Made by a program: the position numbers and the translations under genes. Below, in pieces: positions 1-10,755 of a stretch of 64,000 nucleotides of DNA. Numbering within the stretch: position 1 is the stretch's first letter; every line of letters starts with the position of its first letter. The notes beneath the pieces were generated by a model. That model worked only from the letters and a program-made list of their open reading frames with translations. It did no database searches and was not told the origin of the DNA. Origin of the DNA: Epiperipatus broadwayi (lineage: Eukaryota; Onychophora; Udeonychophora; Euonychophora; Peripatidae); the NCBI GenBank assembly GCA_028023455.1, contig JAQFVV010012496.1:1056001-1120000 (forward strand), written 5' to 3'.

Positions 1-553
1 AGCAAATGTTAAAATCACAGAATTGTGGGAAGATTAGCCTTTCAAAGTGTAAGTTGACAAGGCTATGAGGATAGTCAAAAGTGCTCCTAAGTGGATAAAT
101 TTTTAAAGTTATACTTTACATATATCTAATTACTGTATTTATAAATATTCAATTATAAGATTACATATATTGATTTGAAGAAATACAGACATTGAATAAT
201 ATTATTATTACATATATATAAAATAGGGGTGGAAGTAGTCAAGGGTTTTGGAAAATCATCAATAAATACATATAACCATTGTCTAAAGAGAATGACAAAA
301 AGAGGATGGTCATATGACCACTTTTCAGAGAACTTGTCTTTTTTCTCTATTTTATAAACCTTTAAGGTTCTGTTTACACATACACACACATACAGACATA
401 TTTGTTGATGGTTATTGATATTGGGGTTGTCTAAGTGTTGATTGAGGAAAGTACTTGTTATTGTACCAAAACGTCAGCTATTTAGCTATTATATTTTTAT
501 TACATGGAAGTTCCCAGAAATAATACTATGTATTTATCATTTATCTATGAGAA
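1..553. other. AT-rich flank, no gene seen
   Basis: No exon, RNA gene or recognisable repeat was found here. There is only a short CA-rich stretch near 375-395. It ends where the first long terminal repeat begins. Confidence 0.5.
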
Positions 554-1452
554 TATCTGTGCGAACATATCTAAATGATAAATTTAAGTCGGGCGTGAAC
601 GGCTATATAGTTTTGTAAGGTTATATTAAGGGAGGGTAATCTTAGGTTATTTGTTTCGTGGTTGAATTGGCTCAATGGTTTCGATATATTTATGTAGGTA
701 GTAAATGTAGCAGGAGATCCGCCACGTGCAGGATTACATATATATGCCGCACACCCTCTGTTGCCTATGGAATTGGATAGTAAGATGCAAGACGCAATCC
801 ATTCCTATGGAGTTTTATGTTTATTGTTCTACTCGCCATCAGAAGTAGCATTCCTGGTGGTGGAGAGCAACAATGTCTTCTCACTTACTGTTCAGATGTG
901 CATTCCTGACAGTATAGTCTATTTAGTGCCGTTGTATTTTCATGCTACATTGAATACATAAGTGTATCGGATCGTTGGCATCAGTTTGACTTTGAATTTT
1001 TAGCCTAGGGTTAAATAAGGGAAGAATATTGTCTTTCCAAATGCAGATCTATGTAGCCTATTCATACCCGACCCTCTAAATAAAATATTAAACATTATAG
1101 CAAGCTATTTTAAATGTAAAATTAAAAGTTAATATAAAAATCTAAATGTTAAACTTATTCCTCGGGTTTAGAATGATTTTATATGTGCGTAAATAAATAT
1201 TTTTCTGTGTTAATTTCTGGCAGTGGCTCTTATTATTTTTTTATTTATATCTAAATTTATAGATTTTTATCTCTGCATCTCCACTGAGCTAGTGACAATG
1301 GGCTAACGATCTAAATATGTAAATAAAGTGGAATCCTAACAGCGCGTATCTGCCTACTTTATAAATTTTTCTAGGCTCAAATGCCTAGATGGCGCCCTTG
1401 GTAGTGCAGTGTGGTGCGATGCGATCTCCCACTTCGTTTGGATCGTTATAAT
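554..1452 (+). repeat. 5' LTR of element 1
   Basis: This copy matches 3273-4172 with only scattered substitutions and a 2-bp indel. It contains an AATAAA at about 1322, near the 3' end, that could act as the LTR polyadenylation signal. The short frame at 761-961 lies wholly inside the repeat, is broken in the other copy, and is not treated as a gene. Confidence 0.85.
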
Positions 1453-1470
1453 TGGTGCCCAACGTGGGGC
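1453..1470 (+). promoter_or_regulatory. Primer-binding-like site of element 1
   Basis: TGGTGCCCAACGTGGGGC starts right at the LTR end. It begins with TGG, the complement of a tRNA CCA end, and has the form usual for LTR-retrotransposon primer sites. Element 2 has a related site at about 36330. The primer tRNA was not identified. Confidence 0.7.
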
Positions 1471-3272
1471 CTTACCTCAGAGATTGACCCTGAGAAGGGG
1501 AATTGATGATGATGAAATTTTCTATCTTTAATAAACCACTAGTATTTTTGAAAATAAATCATGCCCGCAATATTTTTTCTCAAATTAGTATAAATATATT
1601 TGTTGTATTGACGTGGAGTTACAGTTGAAGTTTTGTTTAAAAAGTGCTGCCAGTAAGAAAAAATTGCGCATATGTAGAGATAAATTCGAGGAATAAAAAG
1701 TAATAAATAAAACGTAATAATAAATCTAAATCATAAATTTTTTTTAAAAAGTCTTGTTAAACTAAAATCTAATAGTTCAACTTGCCTAAGAAATGGTAAA
1801 AGATAGGAGAAATGAAACTTGGAAGGGAGGGGGCAGAAATTTGGCTGGTAATAAGGAATAAACAGTCAACATTTTTTTTATCATTATATTTGTATGTAAT
1901 TACTGTTTTGTCTTTTAAAAAAAAGTTTTGTCCTTTTAAAATTTTCATATATACTGTAATCAATTTGTGTAACGTAATTAATTACTAACACTAAGTAAAG
2001 TTTTTTTTTTTTTTAATGTTTTTGTTTTTTGAGGAAGTTTACTGATATGTAACGATATATAGATATGTCGTTACATTAATTTAAAAGAAAAACAAAGTTC
2101 GCAAATAAAAATAAATGTATTAAAAATCTATAAAAAAACTAGACGCTAAAATTAAAATGTTGTTAAATATATATATTCGCACAGATGCTAAACTTTAAAA
2201 ATATTTTTTTTTATATATATAAATAAAAAAAGGTATTTGAACGTATTTTTTTTTTGATAAAAAAATACAAGAGTTAAATATTAAAATATTTAATATAAGT
2301 TAAAATAAAAACAGGTATTAATTAATTCCTGTAATCTATAAATGGAAATGATTGTTTATTATTTGAAAAACAAGCTAGCCCTCAAGGCTCTTATGTAATT
2401 AAAGGGTCAGATGGAAATTAGATAAGAGAAATTAGCTGGACCAATGGAAGCACCAAGCCTTGGCTCGGACCCTAACGAAAGTGATGGATTGGTGACGTTT
2501 TGTTGTTTGAATCCGTGTGGATAATATAAAAAGGAGAAATATTGAGTATTGGGCAGTTCCAGCTGTTTGTTGTGAGAGATGGGGTAGGACGCACATACCT
2601 CACTCTCTCTCTATTTTTAAAAATGAACTGATTGAGATACCGAAAGGAACCAGCTAATGCCTCCTCCAGAACATTATCTTCTAAACGAGAAGTCATGGGA
2701 ATATAAAACAAGAACCTGGACTCTGCTACTGTAAGCTATCGACAATGAACTTAAAAAATTTTTTTAAATAATTAAGAACTTTCGTGAAAGCAATTTAAAT
2801 GTTAAAATGGAATTTCTATTTGACCTTTAAGTTTAAAATCAATTGATGTTTAATTTTATATGTTTGTTATTGATAAAAAAATCATTTCCATTTATTTTAA
2901 TTGTATAAATTATTTATTGTTTAAATTTTAAATGTATGAAATTTAAGTTGTTTATAGACGCTTGTCTGGATTCGTTTGCGGTTAATTATATTTTGGTTTT
3001 CATATTTGATCAAAATATATAGACATTCGATAAATAATGATACCTTACGGTGAGTATCTAAAATGTATTTATTCGGATGTCTTTTAAGTTATTGGTGACA
3101 ACGCAAGTATCTTATGGTGAATACTATTGGGTTACTTATAAGTTTCCCTCTGCGATTGTCGGTATCAATAATTTTGTATTTTGATTGTTTATGCTTATTT
3201 TGAAATGTTTTTGACCGTGGAATCTATGTAATCGATCTATACCCAACATTTTAAAACAAATTGTATAAAAGT

Positions 3273-4172
3273 TATCTGTGCGAACATATCTAAATGATAA
3301 ATTTAAGTCGGGCGTGAACGGCTATATAGTTTTGTAAGGTTATATTAAGGGAGGGTAATCTTAGGTTATTTGTTTCGTGGTTGAATTGGCTCAATGGTTT
3401 CGATATATTTATGTAGGTAGTAAATGTAGCAGGAGATCCGCCACGTGCAGGATTACATATATACGCCGCACACCCTCTGTTGCCTATGGAATTGGATAGT
3501 AAGACGCAAGACGCAATCCATTCCTATGGAGTTTTATGTTTATTGTTCTACTCGCCATCAGAAGTAGCATTCCTGGTGGTGGAGAGCAACAATGTCTTCT
3601 CACTATACTGTTCAGATGTGCATTCCTGACAGTATAGTCTATTTAGTGCCGTTGTATTTTCATGCTACATTGAATACATAAGTGTATCGGATGGTTGGCG
3701 TCAGTTTGACTTTGAATTTTTAGCCTAGGGTTAAATAAGGGAAGAATATTGTCTTTCCAAATGCAGATCTATGTAGCCTATTCATACCCGACCCTCTAAA
3801 TAAAATATTAAACATTATAGCAAGCTATTTTAAATGTAAAATTAAAAGTTAATATAAAAATCTAAATGTTAAACTTATTCCTCGGGTTTAGAATGATTTT
3901 ATATGTGCGTAAATAAATATTTTTCTGTGTTAATTTCTGGCAGTGGCTTTTATTATTTTTTTATTTATATCTAAATTTATAGATTTTTATCTCTGCGTCT
4001 CCACTGAGCTAGTGACAATGGGCTAACGATCTAAATATGTAAATAAAGTGGAATCCTAACAGCGCGTATCTGCCTACTTTATAAATTTTTCTAGGCTCAA
4101 ATGCCTAGATGGCGCCCTTGGTAGTGCGGTGCGGTGCGATGCGATCTCCCACTTCGTTTGGATCGTTATAAT
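3273..4172 (+). repeat. 3' LTR of element 1
   Basis: Direct repeat of 554-1452. It runs into an (AT)n tract at 4171-4190, which may have grown at the insertion junction and hides the target duplication. No clear polypurine tract precedes it. Confidence 0.85.
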
Positions 4173-4190
4173 ATATATATATATATATTA

Positions 4191-4636
4191 ATGTTAATGT
4201 TTATAAAAATAAAATTGTTTATAATTCCTGGCCATCTAGAATATAATGAAATGTATGCTATAAAAAGCATCAAATTAGATAAATTTTTCTATGTCATCTT
4301 TTACAACTCAAAATAAAACTTTAAAAAATCTACTTAATATAAATAAGTTCCCATTTTGTAGTTAGTGATGTGTCAAATTTAGCACAGTTAATGAAGATTA
4401 ATCTAAACCTGATCTTATGATATTTGTGCTTTTATAATTTACAATTCAAAGTTTGATAGTTGTATATAATATTTATATCTTATTTTCGTATTGTTTTATA
4501 AAGGGTACCTACATATTTTTATTCCTAATACTATAAAGTAAATCTCTGTAATGTATTGATTACATAAATGGTTATGTTAGTTTTAAAGTAATATTTATTG
4601 ATTGGAAACTAATTTACATCAAATTATAGACATAAG
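4191..4636. other. AT-rich spacer, nothing recognised
   Basis: No repeat, exon or RNA gene could be supported between the LTR element and the first family B repeat. Confidence 0.4.
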
Positions 4637-4985
4637 GGGCTTTGCACTCGGACTTTCATTCAATTTTCAACTCTCCATGCTATCTCATACCACTGATACA
4701 CCTGATCCCACACATGTCTAAAAGATCAATAATCACCAATAAGTGTATTTTGTGCTAAACCAGCACTTGTCAGTTGGTCCAGATTATCATCTCTACACAT
4801 ATATGCAATCAGTGCTCAGCTTTGTATAGAGATAATAATCTGGACCAACTGATGAGTGCTGGTTTAGCACAAAATATGAATATTGGTGATTATTTATTTT
4901 TGAGATATATGCGACATCAGGTGTATCAGTGGTATGAGATAGAAGAGTTGAAGGTTGAGAGAAAGTCTGAGTTCAAAGCCTGTAT
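4637..4985. repeat. Family B repeat, head-to-head inverted pair
   Basis: The left arm (about 4637-4786, antisense) and right arm (about 4832-4985, sense) are reverse complements separated by about 45 bp. Each arm holds the conserved block CTGATGAGTGCTGGTTTAGC, or its complement. Each also has an outer segment ending in a tRNA B-box-like GAGTTCAAAGCC. Other family B copies lie at 5030-5310, 20180-20330, 32872-33262, 47990-48540, 57770-58075 and 58699-59570. Confidence 0.75.
4834..4894 (+). ncRNA. Family B type I hammerhead-like ribozyme (G12 mutated)
   Basis: Stem I pairs 4834-4840 with 4888-4894 (7 bp) and 4845-4848 with 4883-4886 (4 bp) across an internal loop. The core CUGAUGA is 4849-4855. 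Stem II pairs 4856-4861 with 4865-4870 (6 bp, GUU loop). The GAAA is AAAA here (4871-4874), so G12 is lost. Stem III is A4874-U4881 and U4875-A4880. The cleavage base would be A4882 (AUA triplet). Copies at 48 kb keep CGAAA at this site, so the ancestor probably had a full core. This copy is predicted inactive. Confidence 0.6.
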
Positions 4986-5029
4986 GTCAATTATTAAGTA
5001 TTAAGCATGAAGTCAGCCCATTTCTCATA

Positions 5030-5310
5030 TATGTATGTAAATGGATTATGTCCTACACATGAGGGGTCAGAGTGACCTATGGTCAACATGGGTGGAACAA
5101 CAATGTTGGCATTATTGTAAACTTTGAGCACTCCATCTTCAGATTTTTAATGATATGGATGGCTGAAGAGTTGGAGGATGAAATAGATTGGAGCCTGTTC
5201 ATTAAAGTATGAAGGTTTTTTATCTTAATATAAAGCTGAGATAGCATGTAGAGTTGAAGATTGAGTGAAAGTCTGAGTTCAAAGCTTCTTATATTTACCT
5301 TTAAGATATA
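5030..5310 (+). repeat. Family B body fragment
   Basis: It holds the family B body without the hammerhead block: a GAGGGGTCAGAGTGACC segment (near 5060), then ATGGATGGCTGAAGAGTTGG (near 5156) and a TATCTTAATATAAA segment. The same order is seen at 48180-48330 and, in part, at 59330-59490. It ends with GTCTGAGTTCAAAGC. Confidence 0.6.
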
Positions 5311-5574
5311 GGTATGGAAAAACTTGTAAGTCAAATATCAAATTATAGATTACATTAAATTGTACCATTAATTTGTAAATCTGAATAATTCTTAACTTTA
5401 TTTTAAAATTGAACATTGTAGTTAAATATATAATTTAGGATAAACATTTATTTTAGCGATGTTTCTAATTGTAATACATTTAATCAGCCATTCAAGCTAT
5501 AGCACAAAGTAATAAAATTAAAAGAAATTTAAAACAATTACAATATTTGATGAAACATAAAAATTATATAATCA

Positions 5575-5850
5575 CTATCTACTGCCTTCACATTCAACAT
5601 CCCCAGACTAGTTTCTAACTTGTGGCTTTCATCAATAAGTAGCCTTAGATTTGAGAGCACTGCACCTAGATCTTAGGATCCAATGCCACCCTCCATCAGC
5701 CATCTTTTATCTATTTGGTTAACTATAGTTACAGATGGATCCTAAGATCTAGGTGCAGCACTCTCAAATCCAAGAATCCTCACTGATGAAAGCCACAACC
5801 TAGAAACTAGTCTGGGGATATTGGATGGGTACATTCTAGATAGTGATTTT
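5575..5850. repeat. Family A repeat, inverted pair
   Basis: Antisense (about 5580-5690) and sense (about 5735-5850) copies of family A face each other across a short unique loop. The antisense arm carries the complement of the hammerhead at about 5591-5654. The sense arm is annotated separately. Arms are diverged, so this is an older copy. Confidence 0.7.
5768..5826 (+). ncRNA. Family A type I hammerhead-like ribozyme, stem II degraded
   Basis: Stem I upper part AUCCAA (5768-5773) pairs with UUGGAU (5821-5826). The lower part UCCUCA pairs with UGGGGA. CUGAUGA is 5783-5789, GAAA 5803-5806 and GUC 5810-5812. Stem II has lost pairing (AAGC against CCUA). Core and stem I are intact. Confidence 0.55.
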
Positions 5851-6109
5851 ATTAACAATTCTTCATGTATTCATTGATTATGAAAGCTTGCACTTGGTGG
5901 CAGTACTGTATGAAGAATTTTTACTCATGATATTTTACAAATGAAACTCCATGCATGGAATTATTAAACAGTTAGGGATACTAAAGAAGGAACATGGATG
6001 TAAAGCATTTTTAAAGGTGTGATCTTTAAATTCTTTATTCCCATATTAATTGTATTAACTAAGTAATATGGAGCTTAAATCAAATAACAATTGTTTGTCA
6101 CTTTTATTC

Positions 6110-6345
6110 TAACATTGTGGGTAGTTAAAAATCAGACATTGTCTTTCTCCTGCGATAGGTTAAATATATTTGTACAATTCAAAATTTGATTATAACATCA
6201 GGCACACAATAGACTCAAGTCCTGATTTAGCATGGTTGGTGAAAATTGGTGTATTTATAAAAATGCACTTTAAACTTAAGTGATTCACTTCAGTTTTTAA
6301 AACTCTTACTGCCATGTGAGTGCGTGGAGATTTATAATATTTAAA
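6110..6345. repeat. Dispersed repeat G, copy 1
   Basis: About 200 bp match 54425-54645 in the same orientation. Shared blocks include GTCTTTCTCCTGCGAT, ACATCAGGCACACAATA and TTAAGTGATTCACTT. It has no coding frame, no tRNA boxes and no hammerhead core that I can find. The family is not recognised. Confidence 0.65.
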
Positions 6346-6833
6346 GTAAGAGTTAGACTTCCGATCTAACAATTTCTAACATCTCATTTTAAATTCATTG
6401 TAAACTGATGAATATTTTTATGTCAAAATGAAAACATTTATTCATAGATAAATATTTAAAGTCAGATAGTAAATGCAACAAGATATCAAAAGAAGTAATA
6501 TTTTAACATATTCATCAAGATCTAAATATTATATATATTAAGCTTATAATTGAATCATATTAATTATTAATAATTTTTATTACAAACATTTATTTTGTAA
6601 TAATCTCAATGTCTTGTGCAATATTTAAACACAAACCTATTTGCTGAAATATATCTAAAAATATATTGTGTCAGGGATGTTGGTGATCGAACCCCATCAT
6701 AAGTTTGTACCAGATTGCCCTTTTTCATATAATTACATATACCTATAAATTTTGTTTAAATAAAAAATCAAAGTAGAAAGTGGAAATAATATAGAAAAAT
6801 ATGTATGTAGACATATATATATACACACATTAA

Positions 6834-7225
6834 AACAGGCAAAACTCTTCATACAGTAGTGCCACTCAGTGCAAGCCAGAGTAATCAATGGATGCCAGAA
6901 GACTTGTGCATAAAATCCTTATCTAGTGCCTACTCATCCAATATCCCCAGACTAGTTTCTGGTTTGCGGCTTTCATCAGTGAGGAGCCTTGGATTTGAGA
7001 GCACTGCACCTAGATCTTAGGATCTAATGCAATCCTCCAGCAGCCACCTTTTATCTCTGTTTAACTACAAAACTATGAGAATAAAAACACAATAATATTT
7101 CCAATCTAAGCTCATCCATTGATTGCTCTGGCTTGCACTGAGTGGCACTACTGTATAGAGAGTTTTACCTGTTTTAATAACAGTTATGAGCAAGCATAAG
7201 AAATGGTGATCATGTGATGTTTGGT
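6834..7225. repeat. Family A repeat, antisense copy closed by a sense arm
   Basis: The antisense unit starts with ACAGGCAAAACTCTTC and runs through the hammerhead complement into a CTCCAGCAGCCACC segment. At about 7115 it switches to a sense arm that repeats the outer ~55 bp (CATCCATTGATTGCTCTGGC to GTTTTACCTGTTTT). The result is a foldback with about 60-bp arms. The tail ATGGTGATCATGTGATG is common to all sense copies. Confidence 0.75.
6936..6994 (-). ncRNA. Family A hammerhead-like ribozyme (antisense copy)
   Basis: Read on the - strand, both halves of stem I are perfect (AUCCAA/UUGGAU and UCCUCA/UGGGGA). CUGAUGA, GAAA and the ACUAGUC stem III with cleavage triplet are intact. Stem II (AAGC with loop and ACCA) is weakened by substitutions. 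Confidence 0.6.
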
Positions 7226-7797
7226 GGTTATATACACACATAATGTTTATGAGTTATTTGTTAGTATAATAATTTACTATTCAGAATTTTATTTATTTTT
7301 TCATTTTAATTAGTCCATAATTAAAAATAATTTTTATCACATTATGACAGAATTTGATTAGAAATTCAGGAATGTAAAACTTGTTAAGGAATTTGTTTTA
7401 TCAATCTAATATTTTTTTGGAAGAAAGAAATTTTGTTTTTCTCTTAATAAAGTTACAGTGATTTCTAGAGTATTGATTAAATAATTTTTCTTTTCAATCT
7501 CCTTAACATTTTTGTCATTCCATTATTTACAAAACTTATTTGGTAATTAAATTGTGAAAAAAAAAGTGTAAATAAAGAAATACAAGACCAGGTGGTGCAA
7601 ACATTTTTTTTCATGTCACTATAAAAAGCAAGATTTTAAAAAATAAAAAATTAGAGCTGCCTTTTTGTAAACTTTTTAGATTTATCTTCTGGGAGTTAAA
7701 AGATATTTTTCCAGAGAAAAAAAGGCCAATCTTATTTAAGAAGCTCAAAATAAAAGTCATAGATCACATGAGCCTATTCTCGTAAGCTTGTAAGTTA

Positions 7798-8112
7798 TAA
7801 ACAATGAGGATTGCCAATTCCTCAGCAAGCTTTGTGATAAATGCTTAGCTAGAGAAAGCATTTAAAATATCTATGTCAGGACCCCCCCCCAAACCTCTGA
7901 CCATGGTTTCATGCTTTGGCACTTTTCAGAGAATTGCTAGGGTAGATCTAGTGTCTGAACCTACTCTAGCACCTCTCTGAGGAGTGCCAAAGCACAAAAC
8001 CATGGTCAGAGGTTTGGGGGGGGGGGGCTGACAGAGATATTTTAAATGCTTTCTCTAGCTAAGCATTTATCACAAAGCTTGTTGAGGAATTGGCAATCCT
8101 CATTGTTTATAT
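7798..8112. repeat. Family C repeat, long inverted pair
   Basis: Arms of about 130 bp (7798-7935 and about 7975-8112) are near-perfect reverse complements. They run from AACAATGAGGATTGCCAATT to its mirror, around a loop of about 40 bp. A C8/G13 homopolymer pair sits at matching places (7883 and 8018). The only other copy is at 11233-11556. No open frame or terminal duplication was found. Confidence 0.8.
7971..8013 (+). ncRNA. Family C type I hammerhead-like ribozyme (G12 mutated)
   Basis: Stem I ACCUCU (7971-7976) pairs with AGAGGU (8008-8013), 6 of 6. The core CUGAGGA is 7977-7983 and differs only at the tolerant position 7. Stem II pairs 7984-7987 with 7992-7995 around a 4-nt loop. G12 is replaced by A (7996). 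Stem III is the palindrome ACCAUGGU (7999-8006), followed by cleavage base C8007 (GUC). Confidence 0.6.
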
Positions 8113-8249
8113 TTAAGAAGCTATTTCATAAAACATATGTTTCTTAAAAGAAATTTAGATGAGAGAGAGTTTCAGTTGAAGCTCTGTTCTAAAAAAATAT
8201 ACATTGATTGTAGCAGAACTGTAGTAAAAATATAAATAATCACTGAGTA

Positions 8250-8580
8250 CAGAAATCAACCCCAGGGAATAAATTTTATTGTTACATGAAGTGCAAAGTA
8301 TTACATGGCCAGATGCTGATGAATTGTTAATCAAAGAAAACAATATGGAGGAGCAAACCTTCCAGAGTACACCTGCCCTCTCTTCACAATCGTGATCCTA
8401 TTTTTGACTGTCTGTTTAAAAAATACCCATATTTTGAAAAGATGCTATGAAAAAAACATCAGAATAAAAAAAAAGAAATCCTTGTACTGTCAGAAGACTA
8501 CTTACATATTAGTCCTACAATGTATTAGAACTGCTATGCCTTTTTACATTCGTATCACTCCACTGATAACTTTGTAATCT
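8250..8580 (+). repeat. Dispersed repeat H, diverged copy
   Basis: The segment from AATAAATTTTATTGTTACA through CCTGCCCTCTCTTCACAATCG and GACTGTCTGTTTAAAAAA resembles the tandem pair at 10226-10440. Function and class are unknown. Confidence 0.5.
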
Positions 8581-8639
8581 TGTGATCTGACCAAATAACA
8601 TGTCCCTTTGGATCTTGTACAAACTTAAAATGATAAATT

Positions 8640-9185
8640 CATCAAAATGGACCACATTTACGTGGTATTTTCACAAGATTTACAAAGTTATTGGCAGTCT
8701 GAATACATATGTGAAAAGGCGAAGCCATTCTAATATGTGACAATAATTGCACCAGACTAAATTTAATAATATTAAAAATATTAATTTCTAACAATACTAA
8801 AAATATGAATTTCACATAAAAATAAATCTGAAAACATTTTATGCAATTCCCAAATGTTACTTTAAATATGGACAAAACAATCACTAAATTACAGAACACT
8901 TAAAATATTCACATACGCTACTTACTGTGTAATATATAACAGGAATTGTCATTATGAAACAATCAATTCATCTGTTATCTACTTTATTTTAAGTGGATAA
9001 AATTTTGTTTCAAAATGGAGACTAAAAGTAAATTTTTTTATTTTTCCCAAAATGGAGACTTACTTAGCATGTGATTGTGCAATATAATGCCTGCATGGAT
9101 TTTCACCAGAAATGTTACTAAGTAGTAAATGTATTTTTTTTTTCAAAACCATAAAAAAAAAAAATTAAATTACTACACTTTTATT
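8640..9185. other. AT-rich spacer with a short duplication
   Basis: AAAATGGAGACT occurs twice (about 9013 and 9050). No gene was identified. Confidence 0.35.
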
Positions 9186-9189
9186 ATTT

Positions 9190-9880
9190 CTTCAATGTGG
9201 TGGACTAATTTTTTTGATCTTATCCAGTATGATTCACATGAAAATGGTCAGTAACTGGCAGCTCATAATTCTGCAGTTTTATAGACTTTCCAAGTTCGAG
9301 TAAATTGTCAACTCCTCTTTCACATTTTGTTTGATGGCTTCCATCAGAGTTGCTGCTGTTCTACCATGAATTCTCATGATGAAACACTCATCGGTCTCCC
9401 TGCACAAGCCAGCAAATATCCACTGTTTTGAAAGAATTCATCAGGTTTATTTTTTCTTTTTATGCAAAAAGCTCTCATCAATTTCAACAATTTTGTTAGG
9501 GCCTCCAATTTTACAGTGTTTCTCTGCTAAACCAAGCTCTGTTTTCCTCCATTCTATGGATGTTAAATTTATGAGCTCAGCTATAAATAAATTAGATTGC
9601 CATCAAAAATGAATTCTGGAACTCTCCAACCATATTCCCTTATGAAGGCCTATTTTATTATTACATCCTCAAATGTTACTATGCCATTGTTTGTCCAAAG
9701 TGTGGATGTACTTGACCACATTGCTCTCAATAGTGTGTAAACTCCAGATGTGGTATCATTTTGTACTGTTTTAAAAAAAAAGAAAAAAAAGATTGTAGTA
9801 TTAATCAGAAAATTGAAAAAAAAAATTAATGAGCACTGAAATAAAAAAAACACTTTGAGAAGAACTTGTCCAAACAAAGT
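9190..9880 (-). pseudogene. Merlin-type (ISXO2-like) transposase fossil
   Basis: The - strand, read across several frameshifts and stops, gives a recognisable DDE transposase of the ISXO2/Merlin type. IGGPNKIVEIDES is encoded at about 9513-9475, the signature around the first catalytic Asp. It is followed, in a shifted frame, by WIFAGLCRETDECF, HGRTAATLMEAIKQ and HVNH, which match the usual order of the family. The upstream part (toward 9880) may include an N-terminal region but is too damaged to tell. Frame breaks make it non-functional. I did not find terminal inverted repeats. It could instead be an exapted gene remnant, but the number of breaks argues against function. Confidence 0.65.
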
Positions 9881-10225
9881 CTGGACAATAAATGAAAGAG
9901 TAAATTTATCATGTTATTGCATGAGATCACATGGTTTATTTAACAGGATCACAAGGTTAGACATTTATCACAAATGTGAAAAGGAGTAGCATATCTCCTA
10001 CATTGCAGGACTAACAGGTAAGTACCATCAGAACTGCTGTCTTTTGTAGTTTTTCTACATGAAGAAGACATTTGAATTCCTGAGTCTGACGTCAATAGAA
10101 AGAGAAGAGTAAAAGAATAAGAATGGATAAGAACTCATTTATTTAATTTTTAAGACAAACTCTGGATGTTTATTTGTTGTTATAATGTAAATGTGTGTAA
10201 AAAGAAAATCATACACTGCAGGAAT

Positions 10226-10440
10226 AAATTTTATTATTACACAGCATGCCATGAGGATTGAATATTTCAAAATACACCAGCCCTCTCATCGTGATCTAAT
10301 TCCTGACTAACTGTTAAAAAAATGTCTAAATTTTATTATTACACAGCATGCCATGAGGATTGAATATTTCAAAAGACACCAGCCCTCTCATCGTGATATA
10401 ATTCCTGACTAACTGTTAAAAAAATGTCTGTTGAAAAGAT
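10226..10440 (+). repeat. Tandem duplication of repeat H (about 102 bp x 2)
   Basis: Two adjacent, nearly identical units both contain ACAGCATGCCATGAGGATTG and CTAACTGTTAAAAAAATGTC. The second starts at about 10328. High identity points to a recent tandem duplication. A diverged relative lies at 8250-8580. Confidence 0.85.
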
Positions 10441-10528
10441 GCATATAGAGGGATATTTATATTTTTTTGATTGAAATATATTTAATCTCTTGATTTCATT
10501 TACTTATTATATTTTTGTTATATATATC

Positions 10529-10755
10529 ATTAAAAGCCAGTCAACACTTAGACAATTGTCAAGCATTGTTAGCCGAGAGGTCAGTGCAGCCACCTTGCAA
10601 GCAAGCAGTTGGTTTCAGATGGTTGTTGCAGGTTTACCTCCTGGCTGATGCTATGACATATGGAAAAAACACTTAGACAATTCCAATATCAATAATAATC
10701 AACAATTTCAAACTGTTGTCAAGGCAACCTCCTGTTAACAATAAAGGTGGAATCC
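10529..10755. repeat. AT-flanked short repeat (family T) split by a SINE
   Basis: CATTAAAAGCCAGTCAACAC begins right after a TATATAT run. The repeat resumes after the inserted SINE as ACTTAGACAATTCCAATATC and GTTGTCAAGGCAACCTCC. Other copies are at 11010-11095, 21593-21690 and, inverted, 49655-49755. Several sit inside or beside (AT)n. The 74-bp array at 26.1-26.6 kb shares its GTCAAGGCAACCTCCTTTAA end. Confidence 0.7.
10558..10667 (+). mobile_element. tRNA-derived SINE with 15-bp target duplication
   Basis: A 110-bp insert is flanked by AACACTTAGACAATT on both sides (10543-10557 and 10668-10682). It starts with a tRNA-like A box (TTAGCCGAGAGGTCAGTG) and ends ATGACATATGGAAAAA. The same tail occurs at 40888-40910 on the SINE that hosts LTR element 2, so the two belong to one family. 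It is short, with an A-rich tail and variable target duplication, as LINE-mobilised SINEs have. Confidence 0.75.

Larger units (their letters stand above)
554..4172 (+). mobile_element. Non-autonomous LTR retrotransposon (element 1)
   Basis: Two direct repeats of about 900 bp (554-1452 and 3273-4172) are nearly identical and enclose about 1.8 kb. A primer-binding-like site follows the left repeat directly. The interior holds no reading frame resembling gag, protease, reverse transcriptase or integrase, so mobility would depend on proteins made elsewhere (a LARD/TRIM-like element). Locally GC-richer patches lie at 2400-2700. They include a TATA-like ATAATATAAAAAGG near 2522. The exact LTR ends are uncertain by a few bases because the flanking AT repeats blur a target-site duplication. 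Strand is taken from the primer-binding site. Confidence 0.85.
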
